From NCBI GenBank assembly GCA_002163135.1, contig MAAN01000012.1:1-64000 (forward strand): a stretch of DNA of 64,000 nucleotides, written 5' to 3'. The notes under the pieces are model-generated. The model ran no database searches. It saw only the letters and a list, made by a program, of their open reading frames with translations, and was not told the DNA's origin. Positions 7,422 through 15,926 of this stretch are shown here, piece by piece. Position 1 is the stretch's first letter, and every line of letters begins with the position of its first letter. A program made the translations under genes and the position numbers. The DNA comes from Alphaproteobacteria bacterium 46_93_T64. GTDB taxonomy: Bacteria > Pseudomonadota > Alphaproteobacteria > Sneathiellales > Sneathiellaceae.

Positions 7422-8984
7422 ATGGGAAAAATGAATAATATGAATGTCCAAGTTCGGCCTAGCGTGGCAGGCGCAGAGCAGAGTTCTGATAATAAAATTC
7501 TTGATGTTTTGATTGTCGGAGCTGGATTTTCTGGTGTTTGCATGGGAACCAAGCTTTTGGAAGCAGGCATCAACGAGTTTGTTATTCTAGAAAAAACGAA
7601 CGGCGTTGGTGGCACTTGGTACAAAAATAGATATCCCGGTGCGGCCTGTGATGTTCCTTCTCATTTCTATTGTTTTTCGTTTGCTCCAAATCCGGATTGG
7701 TCACGTATTTATTCTCCGCAAAAAGAAATTCAGGCTTATATCGAGAAATGCGCAAACGACTTCGGAGTAACGCCGCATATTCAGTTTGGGGCCAGCGTAG
7801 AAGAAATAGTATTTGATGAAAAAACTGCATTATGGACGGTCTCTGTACCGGGCGAGAAGGTTTTCAGAGCGAGGCATATAGTCCTTGGTTCTGGCGGCCT
7901 CAATACTCCTAGCATTCCTGATCTAAAAGGATTGGATAATTTTGAAGGACCGGCATTTCACACAGCGCAATGGCAGGACGATATTGATCTGACTGGTAAG
8001 CGTGTAGCCGTTATTGGAAGTGCCGCTAGTGCGGTTCAAGCGGTTCCACAAATAGCCAAGAACGCAGAGAAAGTAGTGATGTTCCAAAGAACACCCAATT
8101 ATATTTCGCCTAGAAACGACCGAGCATATACTGAAGAAGAAAAGAAAACGTTCCGCAAGAGCCCTTGGAAATTGCGTCTTCAGCGATTGAAGATATTTTG
8201 GCGATTTGAATTGTTGCTGTCCCCTCTGTTTAAAAAGAAATCTAGAATTCGGGGCCGGGCAACGGCTCAAATTGTCGGGTATATGCGCAAGGTAATTAAA
8301 GATCCGGGCTTGCAAGAAAAGCTGGTTCCCAATTTCGAACTCGGGTGTAAACGTATTTTGATTTCCGATGATTTTTATCCTGCTCTCAACAGGAAAAATG
8401 TGGATGTGAATACGGATGGTGTTGGTTATATCGAAGAAAATGCGATTGTTGATGGGGCCGGCCAGAAGATAGATGTTGATGTTATTGTTCTTGCAACGGG
8501 TTTTGATTTGCAAAAACAAATGGTTTCCATTGATCTGAGGGGGCAAGGTGGTATCTCTTTGAAGGCGAAATGGGCGCGTGAGGCGACTGCCTATAACGGC
8601 TCCATGGTGAACGGTTTTCCAAACGCTTACTTCGTGACAGGCCCAAATACTGGGGTTGGATCAACCTCAATAGTGTTTATGATTGAGGCACAGATCAAGT
8701 TTATCATGCAGTGTATCGAGAAAGCCGGTAAAGGCGTACTTTTACAGCCGAAAGCAGATGTACAGGCAGCGCAAAATGTTAAAACACAATCAGATCTACA
8801 AGAAACAGTTTGGGCTGGATCCTGTCAAAGTTGGTACAAAGATGAAGATGGCCGAATTCACACGCTCTACCCCCACACAGCACGACGTTTTTTGAAGGAG
8901 CGTTCACGATTAAAAATGAACGATTTCGAGATCACACAGAAAACGAACGAACAGATTGAACAAGAAAGTCCATCCGTATGTTAA
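7422..8984 (+). CDS. Flavin-containing / Baeyer-Villiger-type monooxygenase
   Basis: The protein (520 residues from ATG 7422) has an FAD Rossmann motif VGAGFSGVCMG (about residue 31) and GVGGTWYKNRYPGAACD, typical of class B monooxygenases. The Baeyer-Villiger fingerprint appears as FEGPAFHTAQW near residue 174, which fits FxGxxxHxxxW. A second Rossmann motif for NADPH, VAVIGSAASAVQ, follows near residue 193. These enzymes insert oxygen into ketones or oxidise heteroatoms. The next gene overlaps it by 7 bases and encodes an HSL-type esterase that could cleave the resulting ester; an SDR gene then follows. The start is uncertain (TTG 7419, ATG 7422, 7431 or 7440). Substrate unknown. Confidence 0.92.
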   Translation: MGKMNNMNVQVRPSVAGAEQSSDNKILDVLIVGAGFSGVCMGTKLLEAGINEFVILEKTNGVGGTWYKNRYPGAACDVPSHFYCFSFAPNPDWSRIYSPQKEIQAYIEKCANDFGVTPHIQFGASVEEIVFDEKTALWTVSVPGEKVFRARHIVLGSGGLNTPSIPDLKGLDNFEGPAFHTAQWQDDIDLTGKRVAVIGSAASAVQAVPQIAKNAEKVVMFQRTPNYISPRNDRAYTEEEKKTFRKSPWKLRLQRLKIFWRFELLLSPLFKKKSRIRGRATAQIVGYMRKVIKDPGLQEKLVPNFELGCKRILISDDFYPALNRKNVDVNTDGVGYIEENAIVDGAGQKIDVDVIVLATGFDLQKQMVSIDLRGQGGISLKAKWAREATAYNGSMVNGFPNAYFVTGPNTGVGSTSIVFMIEAQIKFIMQCIEKAGKGVLLQPKADVQAAQNVKTQSDLQETVWAGSCQSWYKDEDGRIHTLYPHTARRFLKERSRLKMNDFEITQKTNEQIEQESPSVC

Positions 8985-10069
8985 AGCTTTTACTCAAAAT
9001 TCCGTATTTTTTATACCAACGACATAGGCTGATTAAGCGGAGCGATGCCTATTGGGAACAAAAAATGCAAGGGAAGCTAATGGAGATTGATGGACGAAGT
9101 GTGAACCCACGAGCTCAAGCTTTGTTCGATTTACAAGAAGAGTTCTCAATTCCAGCCTCTAAATGGACACCGACTCTTGTTCGGGCGGGATATCTTAAAT
9201 CTGTGGAATTATTCGACGGTCCGAAACCCAAAATTGCGAGTGTAGAAGACATTACAATTGATCTTCCTGAGCGTTCATTAGCAGGTCGCTTGTATCGAAA
9301 CTACGAGGGAAATGAAACTGGTGCCTGTTTGTTGTATTTTCACGGTGGCGGGTTTGTTATTGGTGATCTGAAAAGTCACGATGGTTTATGCCGTAAAATT
9401 GCCAAAGAAACAGGACAGGCTGTGTTGGCTGTAGATTATCGACTAGGCCCGGAAAACAGATATCCAGCTGCGATGGACGATGCGCTGGATTGCTGGCGAT
9501 GGCTACAAACAGAAGGAGCACGACACAACATTGATGCTTCAAAGGTTTCTGTTGGAGGGGACAGCGCTGGCGCAGCTCTGGCCGTCCTGGTATCTGCCGT
9601 GGCATCAAAGGGAAATCTTGGACAACAACCCATTTCTGCAGCTCTAATCTATCCACTTCATATGACAGTAGAGACGACACAGTCCCGCCAATTGCTCAGT
9701 GGTGAGAATATAGTTCTGACGCAAGAATTGATGGACTGGTTCAGCTCAAATTTTGTGAGTGATGATACTTTGGCAAATCCTGAGCATTTGAACGCCCTTT
9801 CAAATGCCACGCCGGGGAATATGCCGCCAACCTGGATATTGACGTGTGGGTTTGATCCGTTGAGAGACGATGGCGTACTCGTAGCAGAGGAAATTCGTAA
9901 ACTGGGCGCACCTGTGAAGTTTCAAGAATATGAAGGCCTATACCACGGTTTCATAGGAGCCTCGGCCTTGTTTGGTGAAGTAGATGAGATGGTTAAAGAT
10001 CTCTCAAACTTCGTCATTGATCAGCAAAAGATAAAGGCGACAAAGAAAGTCGAGTTGGCGGCAGAATAA
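8978..10069 (+). CDS. Alpha/beta hydrolase, hormone-sensitive lipase family esterase
   Basis: This 363-residue protein contains the HSL-family oxyanion motif YFHGGGFVIGD (about residue 120) and the nucleophile elbow GGDSAGAALAV (about residue 193). The rest of the triad fits DPLRDDG and the histidine in LYHGF near the C-terminus. The N-terminal 70 residues are basic and partly hydrophobic, as in LipR-like esterases. Its ATG overlaps the TAA of the monooxygenase (ATGTTAA), so translation is coupled. The likely role is hydrolysis of short acyl esters, possibly the ester or lactone made by the upstream enzyme. The natural substrate cannot be read from the sequence. Confidence 0.93.
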   Translation: MLKLLLKIPYFLYQRHRLIKRSDAYWEQKMQGKLMEIDGRSVNPRAQALFDLQEEFSIPASKWTPTLVRAGYLKSVELFDGPKPKIASVEDITIDLPERSLAGRLYRNYEGNETGACLLYFHGGGFVIGDLKSHDGLCRKIAKETGQAVLAVDYRLGPENRYPAAMDDALDCWRWLQTEGARHNIDASKVSVGGDSAGAALAVLVSAVASKGNLGQQPISAALIYPLHMTVETTQSRQLLSGENIVLTQELMDWFSSNFVSDDTLANPEHLNALSNATPGNMPPTWILTCGFDPLRDDGVLVAEEIRKLGAPVKFQEYEGLYHGFIGASALFGEVDEMVKDLSNFVIDQQKIKATKKVELAAE

Positions 10070-10093
10070 AGCTAACAAAAAAGGGTAAGTAAA

Positions 10094-10906
10094 ATGAATT
10101 TTAACGGGAAAGTCGCCGCCATTACGGGGGCGGGTTCAGGCATCGGGCGTGCTCTGGCTGTACGTTTAGCAGAAGAAGGGTGCTCTGTTTCGCTAGCCGA
10201 CGTTGACCAGAAGGGTCTGACGCAAACGGCGGCTGAAGTGGCCAAACTTAATGTGGGCTGCAAACAAACCCATTTGGATGTGAGAGACAAAAAAGCTGTC
10301 GGTGACTGGGCGGATGAAACTGTTCAAGAATTTGGGCGTGTAGATTACATTTTCAACAATGCCGGTGTGACTCTTTTTGATAGTGCGGCAAGTACAGAAT
10401 ACGATGACTTTGAGTGGGTCATGGATATCAATTTTTGGGGCATGGTGTACGGTACGAAGTCATTCATGAAGTACTTCCAGGAAGTGAAAACTGGCCATGT
10501 TATTAATGTGTCTAGTTTATTTGGGTTGGTCGCCTTTCCTAATCAGAGTGCCTACAACGCCAGCAAATTTGCTATTCGTGGGTTTACTGAAGCGCTTGCT
10601 TTGGAAATGAAAGATACCGATATTCAAGTCAGCAGTGTTCATCCGGGCGGTATTCTGACGGACATAGCCAGAAATTCTCGTTTTAAAGAGACAGGAAGCG
10701 CCGGGGTTACAAAAGAAGAGGCTGTACGGAGCTTCGATGCGATTGCTAAAACCGCTCCGGCTCAAGCAGCGGATGTTATTCTAAAAGGTGTTTTAGCGGG
10801 AAAAAGACGAATTTTAGTCGGTACAGATGCAAAAATTATAGATTTTTTGCAGAGATTGATGCCTGTTCGGTATGCAAGTTTATTGTTAAAAGTACTCAAG
10901 CCGTAA
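10094..10906 (+). CDS. Short-chain dehydrogenase/reductase (SadH-like)
   Basis: The 270-residue protein is a classical SDR: cofactor motif TGAGSGIG at residues 11-18, NNAGV near residue 90, catalytic serine in NVSSLFG and the YNASK tyrosine/lysine near residue 154. The acidic residue in ADVD after the second strand suggests NAD preference. It starts 24 bases after the esterase stop and closes a monooxygenase-esterase-SDR operon. The same gene order (Baeyer-Villiger monooxygenase, LipR, SadH-type SDR) is known from the mycobacterial mymA operon. The substrate is unknown; oxidation of an alcohol product or formation of the ketone substrate are both possible. Confidence 0.93.
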   Translation: MNFNGKVAAITGAGSGIGRALAVRLAEEGCSVSLADVDQKGLTQTAAEVAKLNVGCKQTHLDVRDKKAVGDWADETVQEFGRVDYIFNNAGVTLFDSAASTEYDDFEWVMDINFWGMVYGTKSFMKYFQEVKTGHVINVSSLFGLVAFPNQSAYNASKFAIRGFTEALALEMKDTDIQVSSVHPGGILTDIARNSRFKETGSAGVTKEEAVRSFDAIAKTAPAQAADVILKGVLAGKRRILVGTDAKIIDFLQRLMPVRYASLLLKVLKP

Positions 10907-11014
10907 CACTGTGCTGTGCCACAGAATGACGTAAATGGGATTAGCGAATGGACAGGCATGCGTGTTTAATCTAGCTTTGCCGCTCTGTATAAATATTGAG
11001 AGTATTTTAGTACC

Positions 11015-11806
11015 ATGTCATCCTCCGCAACTCGCTTTTCACATGCAATTACCAGACTGCCCGCAAAAAGCATTGTCGATGGACTCCGCGCTTGTAACAC
11101 CGGAAATCCCAGTCATGAACTTTTTCAGGAACACCATGCGGCTTATGTCTCTGTTTTAAAAGAAACGGGAGCTGAAGTAACCGAGCTACCTGCACTGGAA
11201 AATTATTCGGATTCTGTTTTCGTTGAAGATACAGCTTTATGCTTAAAGGAGGGCGTAATTATCATGCGTCCTGGTGCTCCTTCACGCGCAGGAGAAGCTG
11301 CTGCAATAACTTCAACTCTCAAAACGTTATTCAGCGATGTTCGTGTGATTGAAAATGGCCACATTGAAGGCGGTGACATTCTCGTAACCGCAAGCGAAAT
11401 TTTGGTTGGGAAATCAGAGCGCACCGATGCCGAAGGTATTGCCGCACTTAGGGTTTGCGTTGCCGATTGGGGATACAAGGTCCGTGAACTGCAAACACCA
11501 GCGGACGTATTACATTTTAAAACCGATTGTGGCCTTCTTGACGAAAATACCATTTTGTCTACACGGCGACTGGCAGACAGTGGTTGTTTTGAAGGTTACC
11601 GAGTTCTCTATACGGCCGAAGATGAAGAAGCTTCAGCAAATGCAGTGTGCTTTAATGATGTTATCTTGTTTCCAGCTGGTTTCCCAAAGACGGCAGCAAT
11701 GCTTGAGGCCGAAGGCTACCGTATCGTGCAGATCCCAAATACCGAAGCAGCGAAAGTCGACGGAGGTATGTCTTGCCTATCCCTTCGCCTCACTCCGAAT
11801 ATCTAA
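11015..11806 (+). CDS. Dimethylarginine dimethylaminohydrolase (DDAH)-like
   Basis: The 263-residue protein belongs to the arginine-modifying pentein family. It shows ITRLPAKSIVDGLR at the start, FVEDTAL (substrate-binding acidic residues), HIEGGDILV, the catalytic histidine in DVLHFKTDCGLLDE (near residue 167) and the nucleophilic cysteine Cys254 in GGMSCLSLRL. DDAH hydrolyses methylated arginines to citrulline and methylamines. In bacteria it may allow use of methylarginine as nitrogen source. A close relative such as arginine deiminase is longer, so DDAH fits best. It converges on the alcohol dehydrogenase gene with only 11 bases between the stops. Confidence 0.9.
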   Translation: MSSSATRFSHAITRLPAKSIVDGLRACNTGNPSHELFQEHHAAYVSVLKETGAEVTELPALENYSDSVFVEDTALCLKEGVIIMRPGAPSRAGEAAAITSTLKTLFSDVRVIENGHIEGGDILVTASEILVGKSERTDAEGIAALRVCVADWGYKVRELQTPADVLHFKTDCGLLDENTILSTRRLADSGCFEGYRVLYTAEDEEASANAVCFNDVILFPAGFPKTAAMLEAEGYRIVQIPNTEAAKVDGGMSCLSLRLTPNI

Positions 11807-11817
11807 GCTAAGATGTG

Positions 11818-12954
11818 TCAGATTGTGCCGAGGGATTCTCGGTACATTTCCTCATACTCTTTGACTGTCGGCTGAACCGGGTTAGTGAAATGACAAGCAT
11901 CCGTCATACAATGCACTGCAAGAGCTGGGATCATTTCGTCAGTAACGCCCATTTGAGCAAGATTAGCGGGTAAACCCAAACTTGAATTGAATTTGGAAAT
12001 CCAGTCCGAAATATCGGCTCCTTCTTCAAGGCCCATTGCTTGTCGCAACCGCGCATATTTATCACCGACATGATCGGCATTAAATCGTAACACGGTGGGG
12101 AGCAATACCGCATTTAGAGTTCCATGATGCGCTTGCAGTTCAGGTAAAGCGCCAACGGCATGGCTCATTGAATGAACAGCGCCGAGGCCTTTTGCAAAGG
12201 CCATGGCCCCTTCACTCGCGGCCATCATCATGTTCCAACGGGCGTCTCTATCCTGTCCGTCATCCACAGCCCGTTTCAAGTATTTTACAACCCTTTCCAA
12301 ACCGTCAAGGCCGATCGCGGCGGCAGGAGGATTAACAACCGGGGTTAAGTAGGCTTCAATACAATGTGCCATGGCGTCCATGCCCGTTGCAGCGGTCAGG
12401 TGCTTAGGGAGGCCTAATGTGAGCTCTGGATCGCATATGGCCAGCTTGGGTAATAGGTTTGGACTGGCAATAACGACTTTTTGTCCGTCTTCAGTAACGA
12501 TAACTGAACCACCTCCAACTTCACTTCCAGTTCCGGCAGTTGTTGGAATGGCTATAATCGGTGGTACAAACCCGATTTTCTCCCGTCCACCGTTTGTTGC
12601 AGACCAATTTACAATGGGGCCTTCGTGGGTTGTTTTTAGTGCGACCCCTTTACCAAGATCGATGGAGGAGCCACCACCAATTGCAATGACGCCGTCACAT
12701 GAATTGCTTTTGTATAATTTTACAGCATCATTCACGGCAATTTCTGTTGGGTTTCCTGGCGTTTCGTCAAACAAGGTAGCTGTAATTTCGTTTGGAAGCG
12801 CCAAACGGAGAGCATCATATATTCCAGATGCGATAATGCCTTTGTCTGTACAAATTAGGGGCCGCGTTATACCGTTTTTCTTAAGTGCAGCTCCAATCTT
12901 CTGGATTGCGCCAAAGTCGATGTCCATTTGGTTCTGATATGTAATAAGTGCCAT
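11818..12954 (-). CDS. Iron-containing alcohol dehydrogenase (type III ADH)
   Basis: A 378-residue type III alcohol dehydrogenase. The GGGSSIDLGKGVAL motif binds the pyrophosphate of NAD, followed by PTTAGTGSEVGGGSVI. Metal ligands are visible in MDAMAHCIEAYLTP and the SMSHAVGALPELQAHHGTLNA segment. The family oxidises primary alcohols or diols or reduces aldehydes with Fe(II) or Zn(II). Length is normal. It is convergent with the DDAH gene and lies downstream of the broken solute-binding protein gene on the same strand, with a 141-base gap. No clear substrate assignment is possible. Confidence 0.93.
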   Translation of the reverse strand: MALITYQNQMDIDFGAIQKIGAALKKNGITRPLICTDKGIIASGIYDALRLALPNEITATLFDETPGNPTEIAVNDAVKLYKSNSCDGVIAIGGGSSIDLGKGVALKTTHEGPIVNWSATNGGREKIGFVPPIIAIPTTAGTGSEVGGGSVIVTEDGQKVVIASPNLLPKLAICDPELTLGLPKHLTAATGMDAMAHCIEAYLTPVVNPPAAAIGLDGLERVVKYLKRAVDDGQDRDARWNMMMAASEGAMAFAKGLGAVHSMSHAVGALPELQAHHGTLNAVLLPTVLRFNADHVGDKYARLRQAMGLEEGADISDWISKFNSSLGLPANLAQMGVTDEMIPALAVHCMTDACHFTNPVQPTVKEYEEMYRESLGTI

Positions 12955-13095
12955 TAAAGCTGTCTCCCCATGTTTTGTTATGCTTTTCGAATTTTTGGAT
13001 GTTCTTATTGGTGCGTAAGCATACTCGTTGTTCTTGAGATCAACCTTAAGAGTGTTAAAACGCTTAGGCTAGCAATAATAACGTGTGGATTATCA

Positions 13096-13939
13096 TTAGC
13101 CTTTAGGTTCTGCGGTATAGTCTGCTTCATACCATTTTAGAGAAAGGTTTTTTAGAGTGCCGTCATTTCTCATTGCATCAATGATTTTGGAAATTTTTGA
13201 CCCAAATTCCGGATCTCCCTTATCGATAGCGATTGCAAGGGGTTCAAAGAAAACGGGATCGCCTATCACTCGTAGTGGATACCCCTTTTTTATGGCGGCA
13301 GATATGGTCGGAAGTGATGACAAAATGGCGTCCAGACGCTTGCCGTCCCCAATCCGCAAGTTATCAAAGGCGTTCCAGTCCGATATATAGGATCTAACCT
13401 TTCCTGCCGTTACCTGATAAGTAAAGTGAAGGTGCTTCGGACGCATCGATGATTAGATTTTTGTTTAAATACGCTTCATAGGTGCACCCCTTACAAACGC
13501 CAATGCTTTTACCGTTCAGATCTGAAAGTTTTTGGGCGCTGGAATTAACATGAACAGCGAAGGTTGCCGGTACGTAATAATAGATGGCAGGAAAATCGAA
13601 CACCTGAGCGCGAGCTTTGGTAGGGGTCATTGAGCCAACGGAGATGTCCCAACGATCTTTCCAATGACCAGTGGTAATGATTTCCCACGGTGAGTTGATG
13701 ATTTTGAGCTCCACTCCCAACCGTTTGGCAATTTCTTTGCCGACATCAATATCGAAGCCATCCATTTCATTATCGGAATTTAGAAAAGATTGGGGGGGAT
13801 AGTTCGCATCGGATGGCATTGTCAAAACCCGTAAGCTCATGACCCTGTTAAGCACTTCACCAGAAACCGCATCGTTTGATAAATCAAACAAAATAATAAA
13901 AGTAGCGAGAAGAATGAAAATTGGTTTCGCCATGCACAT
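13096..13939 (-). pseudogene. Solute-binding protein gene (SBP_bac_3) with a one-base frameshift
   Basis: Two overlapping frames together encode one family 3 solute-binding protein. The first (from 13939) holds a signal peptide, LTMPSDANYPPQSF, GFDIDVGKEIAKRLGVELKI and SIGVCKGCTYEAYL, then stops after DASEAPSLYLSGN. The second (to 13096) supplies the rest: TYQVTAGKVRSYISDWNAFDNLRIGDGKRLDAILSSLPTI through KWYEADYT. Removing a single base at about 13426 restores APSFTYQVTAGKV, which is what the family shows there. The cause is either a real inactivating insertion or a base error. Everything else in the gene looks intact and unworn, so the lesion is recent or not real. Confidence 0.85.
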
Positions 13940-14270
13940 AAAGTTACCTTAACAATCACATAAGTTGACTATGGGTCAATACAATTGAAAGTTCAATATA
14001 CAGTGTTGGTTTTGGCATCAAATACATGCTGTCCTTGCGCAAATACAACAATTCAACAATAAAACACCATGGCATAAGAACCTGAAGACAGATGCCTACT
14101 GTATGGGGGCATACAACTAGACCCTGTTAGAGTTGGACGAATATTAGATTTTAAGCTATTATGAGCATTAAGAAGATTCTGATTATCGTCCAGCTTGATT
14201 ATTTCATAGTTCATGAGAAGTGTAAGTAATACGATTTTGTTGAAAGAAATCTTCACTCGGGGAAGAGAAA
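13940..14270. other. 331-bp intergenic region between divergent genes
   Basis: This gap separates the minus-strand solute-binding gene from the plus-strand histidine kinase and must hold both promoters. I see a small inverted repeat, TGTATG-GGGG-CATACA, at 14100-14115. I also see a GGGGAAG ribosome-binding site at 14259-14265 that supports TTG 14271 as the kinase start. No tRNA, repeat array or convincing small ORF is visible. Confidence 0.5.
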
Positions 14271-15926
14271 TTGAACAAACAATCGGTTTTAGTATCTGAA
14301 ACTCCAGAAACGTCTGTTGATCCATCTCAACTCAAAATCATGAATGCGTTCGCAGTTGATTTGATTAGCATAACTGATGAAGTTGATCTTGCATGGTACG
14401 TTGCACGTGAAGTTGTCAGTAAACTTGGTTTCGCTGATTGTGTTGTTTATTTTTTGGATAGAGATCGTGGCATGTTGCTTCAATCAGCTGCGATTGGAGA
14501 GAAAAACCCTGTTGATAATATTATTGTCAATCCGCTGGAAATTCCTCAGGGTAAGGGAATAACCGGGCGTGTTGCGGCGACAAGGCAGTCTTTGATTGTG
14601 AATGATTTGGATAACTGTGACTTCTATATACAAGATATTGAAAATGCCAGCTCTGAAATTTGTGTCCCGATAAAGTGCGATGATTTTGTATATGGTGTGA
14701 TTGATAGTGAAGACAGACGCAAAAATTTCTTCACTCAAGAGCATTTGGAATTGCTCACATTTATATCAGCACTTACAGCCGCAAAATTACAACTTATTCA
14801 CAAAAATAGAGAACTTTTAGAGAACGAACGTCGTAATCGTTTGATTTTCGACGCTTCTTTAGACGGTATAATTACGATTGATGAACTTGGGAACTTGGTT
14901 GAGTGTAATCCGGCAGCTCGGACAATGTTTGGCTTTGATGATGACGATATAGCGGGGAGAAAATTCACAGACTTATTTATACTCCCCAAATTTCAAAAAA
15001 GAATTCAAGGCTGGTTCTTAAAACTCTCCCAAGTTACGGGACACAGAATTTTGGATACAAGATTTGAAACTACTGCTCAACGTAGTAATGGCGTAGAATT
15101 TCCGATCGAGCTAATAGTTACCGAATATTCAATCGATGATGAACGGTTTTTTACCGGTTTTCTCCGAGATATCAGCGAGCAAAAACATGCCGAAGTATCA
15201 CGTAAAAAGGCGCTGTTGGAGGCCGAAAAGGCGAATAAAACAAAATCTGAATTCTTGGCAATTATGAGCCATGAACTGCGCACGCCGCTTAATGCGATTA
15301 TTGGGTTTTCCGAAGTGCTTTCTGGACAGATATTTGGCCCTCTCGGATCAAAAAGGTATGTAGAATATGCCAATGATATCAAAGTAAGTGGCCGACATCT
15401 TCTGAATCTAGTTAATGATATTCTGGATTTGTCAGCAATTGAAGCCAATGAGTTAAAACTCAATAAAAAAAGCATGTATATCAAGGATATCGTCTCAGAA
15501 TGCTCTGCCATCATTGGCGGATTGGCCGAGAAAAAGAAAATTACGTTTGTTGAAAACGTGGAGGAAAATTTGTGCTCGGTATATGCCGACGCGCGGGCTG
15601 TCTCACAAATATTGATAAATCTGTTGTCCAACGCGGTGAAATTTACGCCAGACGGCGGAAATATACAGCTGACGATTTCAGTTGTTAGTGGATATCATGT
15701 CATCGAAGTGGAGGATACTGGACAAGGTTTTCCACCCGAAAAAATCGAGACACTCATTAAGCCATTTGTACGCGGTGAAGATGATGCACTTAAAGCACAA
15801 GAGGGAACTGGTTTAGGCCTCGCCATCGTAAAATCTCTCGTTGATATGCATGACGGAGAACTCGTAATAGACAGTGAGGTGGGTAGAGGCACAAAAATTG
15901 TTGTAACTCTTCCGAATGGCCCCTAG
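14271..15926 (+). CDS. GAF-PAS sensor histidine kinase
   Basis: The 551-residue protein starts at TTG 14271, backed by GGGGAAG six bases upstream. Order of domains: GAF (about 25-175, including EICVPIKCDDFVYGVIDSED), PAS (about 190-305, IFDASLDGIITIDELGNLVECN), HisKA with phosphoacceptor His334 in FLAIMSHELRTPLNAIIGFSE, and HATPase_c with NLLSNAVKFTPDGG, DTGQGF and GTGLGL boxes. No membrane segment is visible, so it is probably cytosolic. The GPLGSKRYVEYANDI region after the HisKA helix resembles PleC/DivJ/PdhS kinases, which act on DivK/PleD in other alphaproteobacteria; that partner assignment is inference. No response regulator is adjacent. Confidence 0.93.
   Translation: MNKQSVLVSETPETSVDPSQLKIMNAFAVDLISITDEVDLAWYVAREVVSKLGFADCVVYFLDRDRGMLLQSAAIGEKNPVDNIIVNPLEIPQGKGITGRVAATRQSLIVNDLDNCDFYIQDIENASSEICVPIKCDDFVYGVIDSEDRRKNFFTQEHLELLTFISALTAAKLQLIHKNRELLENERRNRLIFDASLDGIITIDELGNLVECNPAARTMFGFDDDDIAGRKFTDLFILPKFQKRIQGWFLKLSQVTGHRILDTRFETTAQRSNGVEFPIELIVTEYSIDDERFFTGFLRDISEQKHAEVSRKKALLEAEKANKTKSEFLAIMSHELRTPLNAIIGFSEVLSGQIFGPLGSKRYVEYANDIKVSGRHLLNLVNDILDLSAIEANELKLNKKSMYIKDIVSECSAIIGGLAEKKKITFVENVEENLCSVYADARAVSQILINLLSNAVKFTPDGGNIQLTISVVSGYHVIEVEDTGQGFPPEKIETLIKPFVRGEDDALKAQEGTGLGLAIVKSLVDMHDGELVIDSEVGRGTKIVVTLPNGP

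Noticed and set aside
7923-8546. Minus-strand frame of 207 codons opposite the monooxygenase gene
   Set aside because: Composition is atypical (Asn/Ile-rich in one frame) and the plus strand encodes a clear flavoprotein with intact motifs.
12371-12937. Plus-strand frame of 188 codons opposite the iron-type alcohol dehydrogenase
   Set aside because: The minus strand carries the NAD-binding and metal motifs; the plus frame has only low-complexity Pro/Ser sequence.
13096-13446. Separate small gene starting at an internal ATG (13446)
   Set aside because: The sequence continues the upstream binding-protein gene after a one-base frameshift. It has no signal peptide or ribosome-binding site of its own.
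15077-15631. Minus-strand frame of 184 codons opposite the GAF-PAS kinase
   Set aside because: It lies across the PAS and HisKA coding region, which has all expected kinase motifs.
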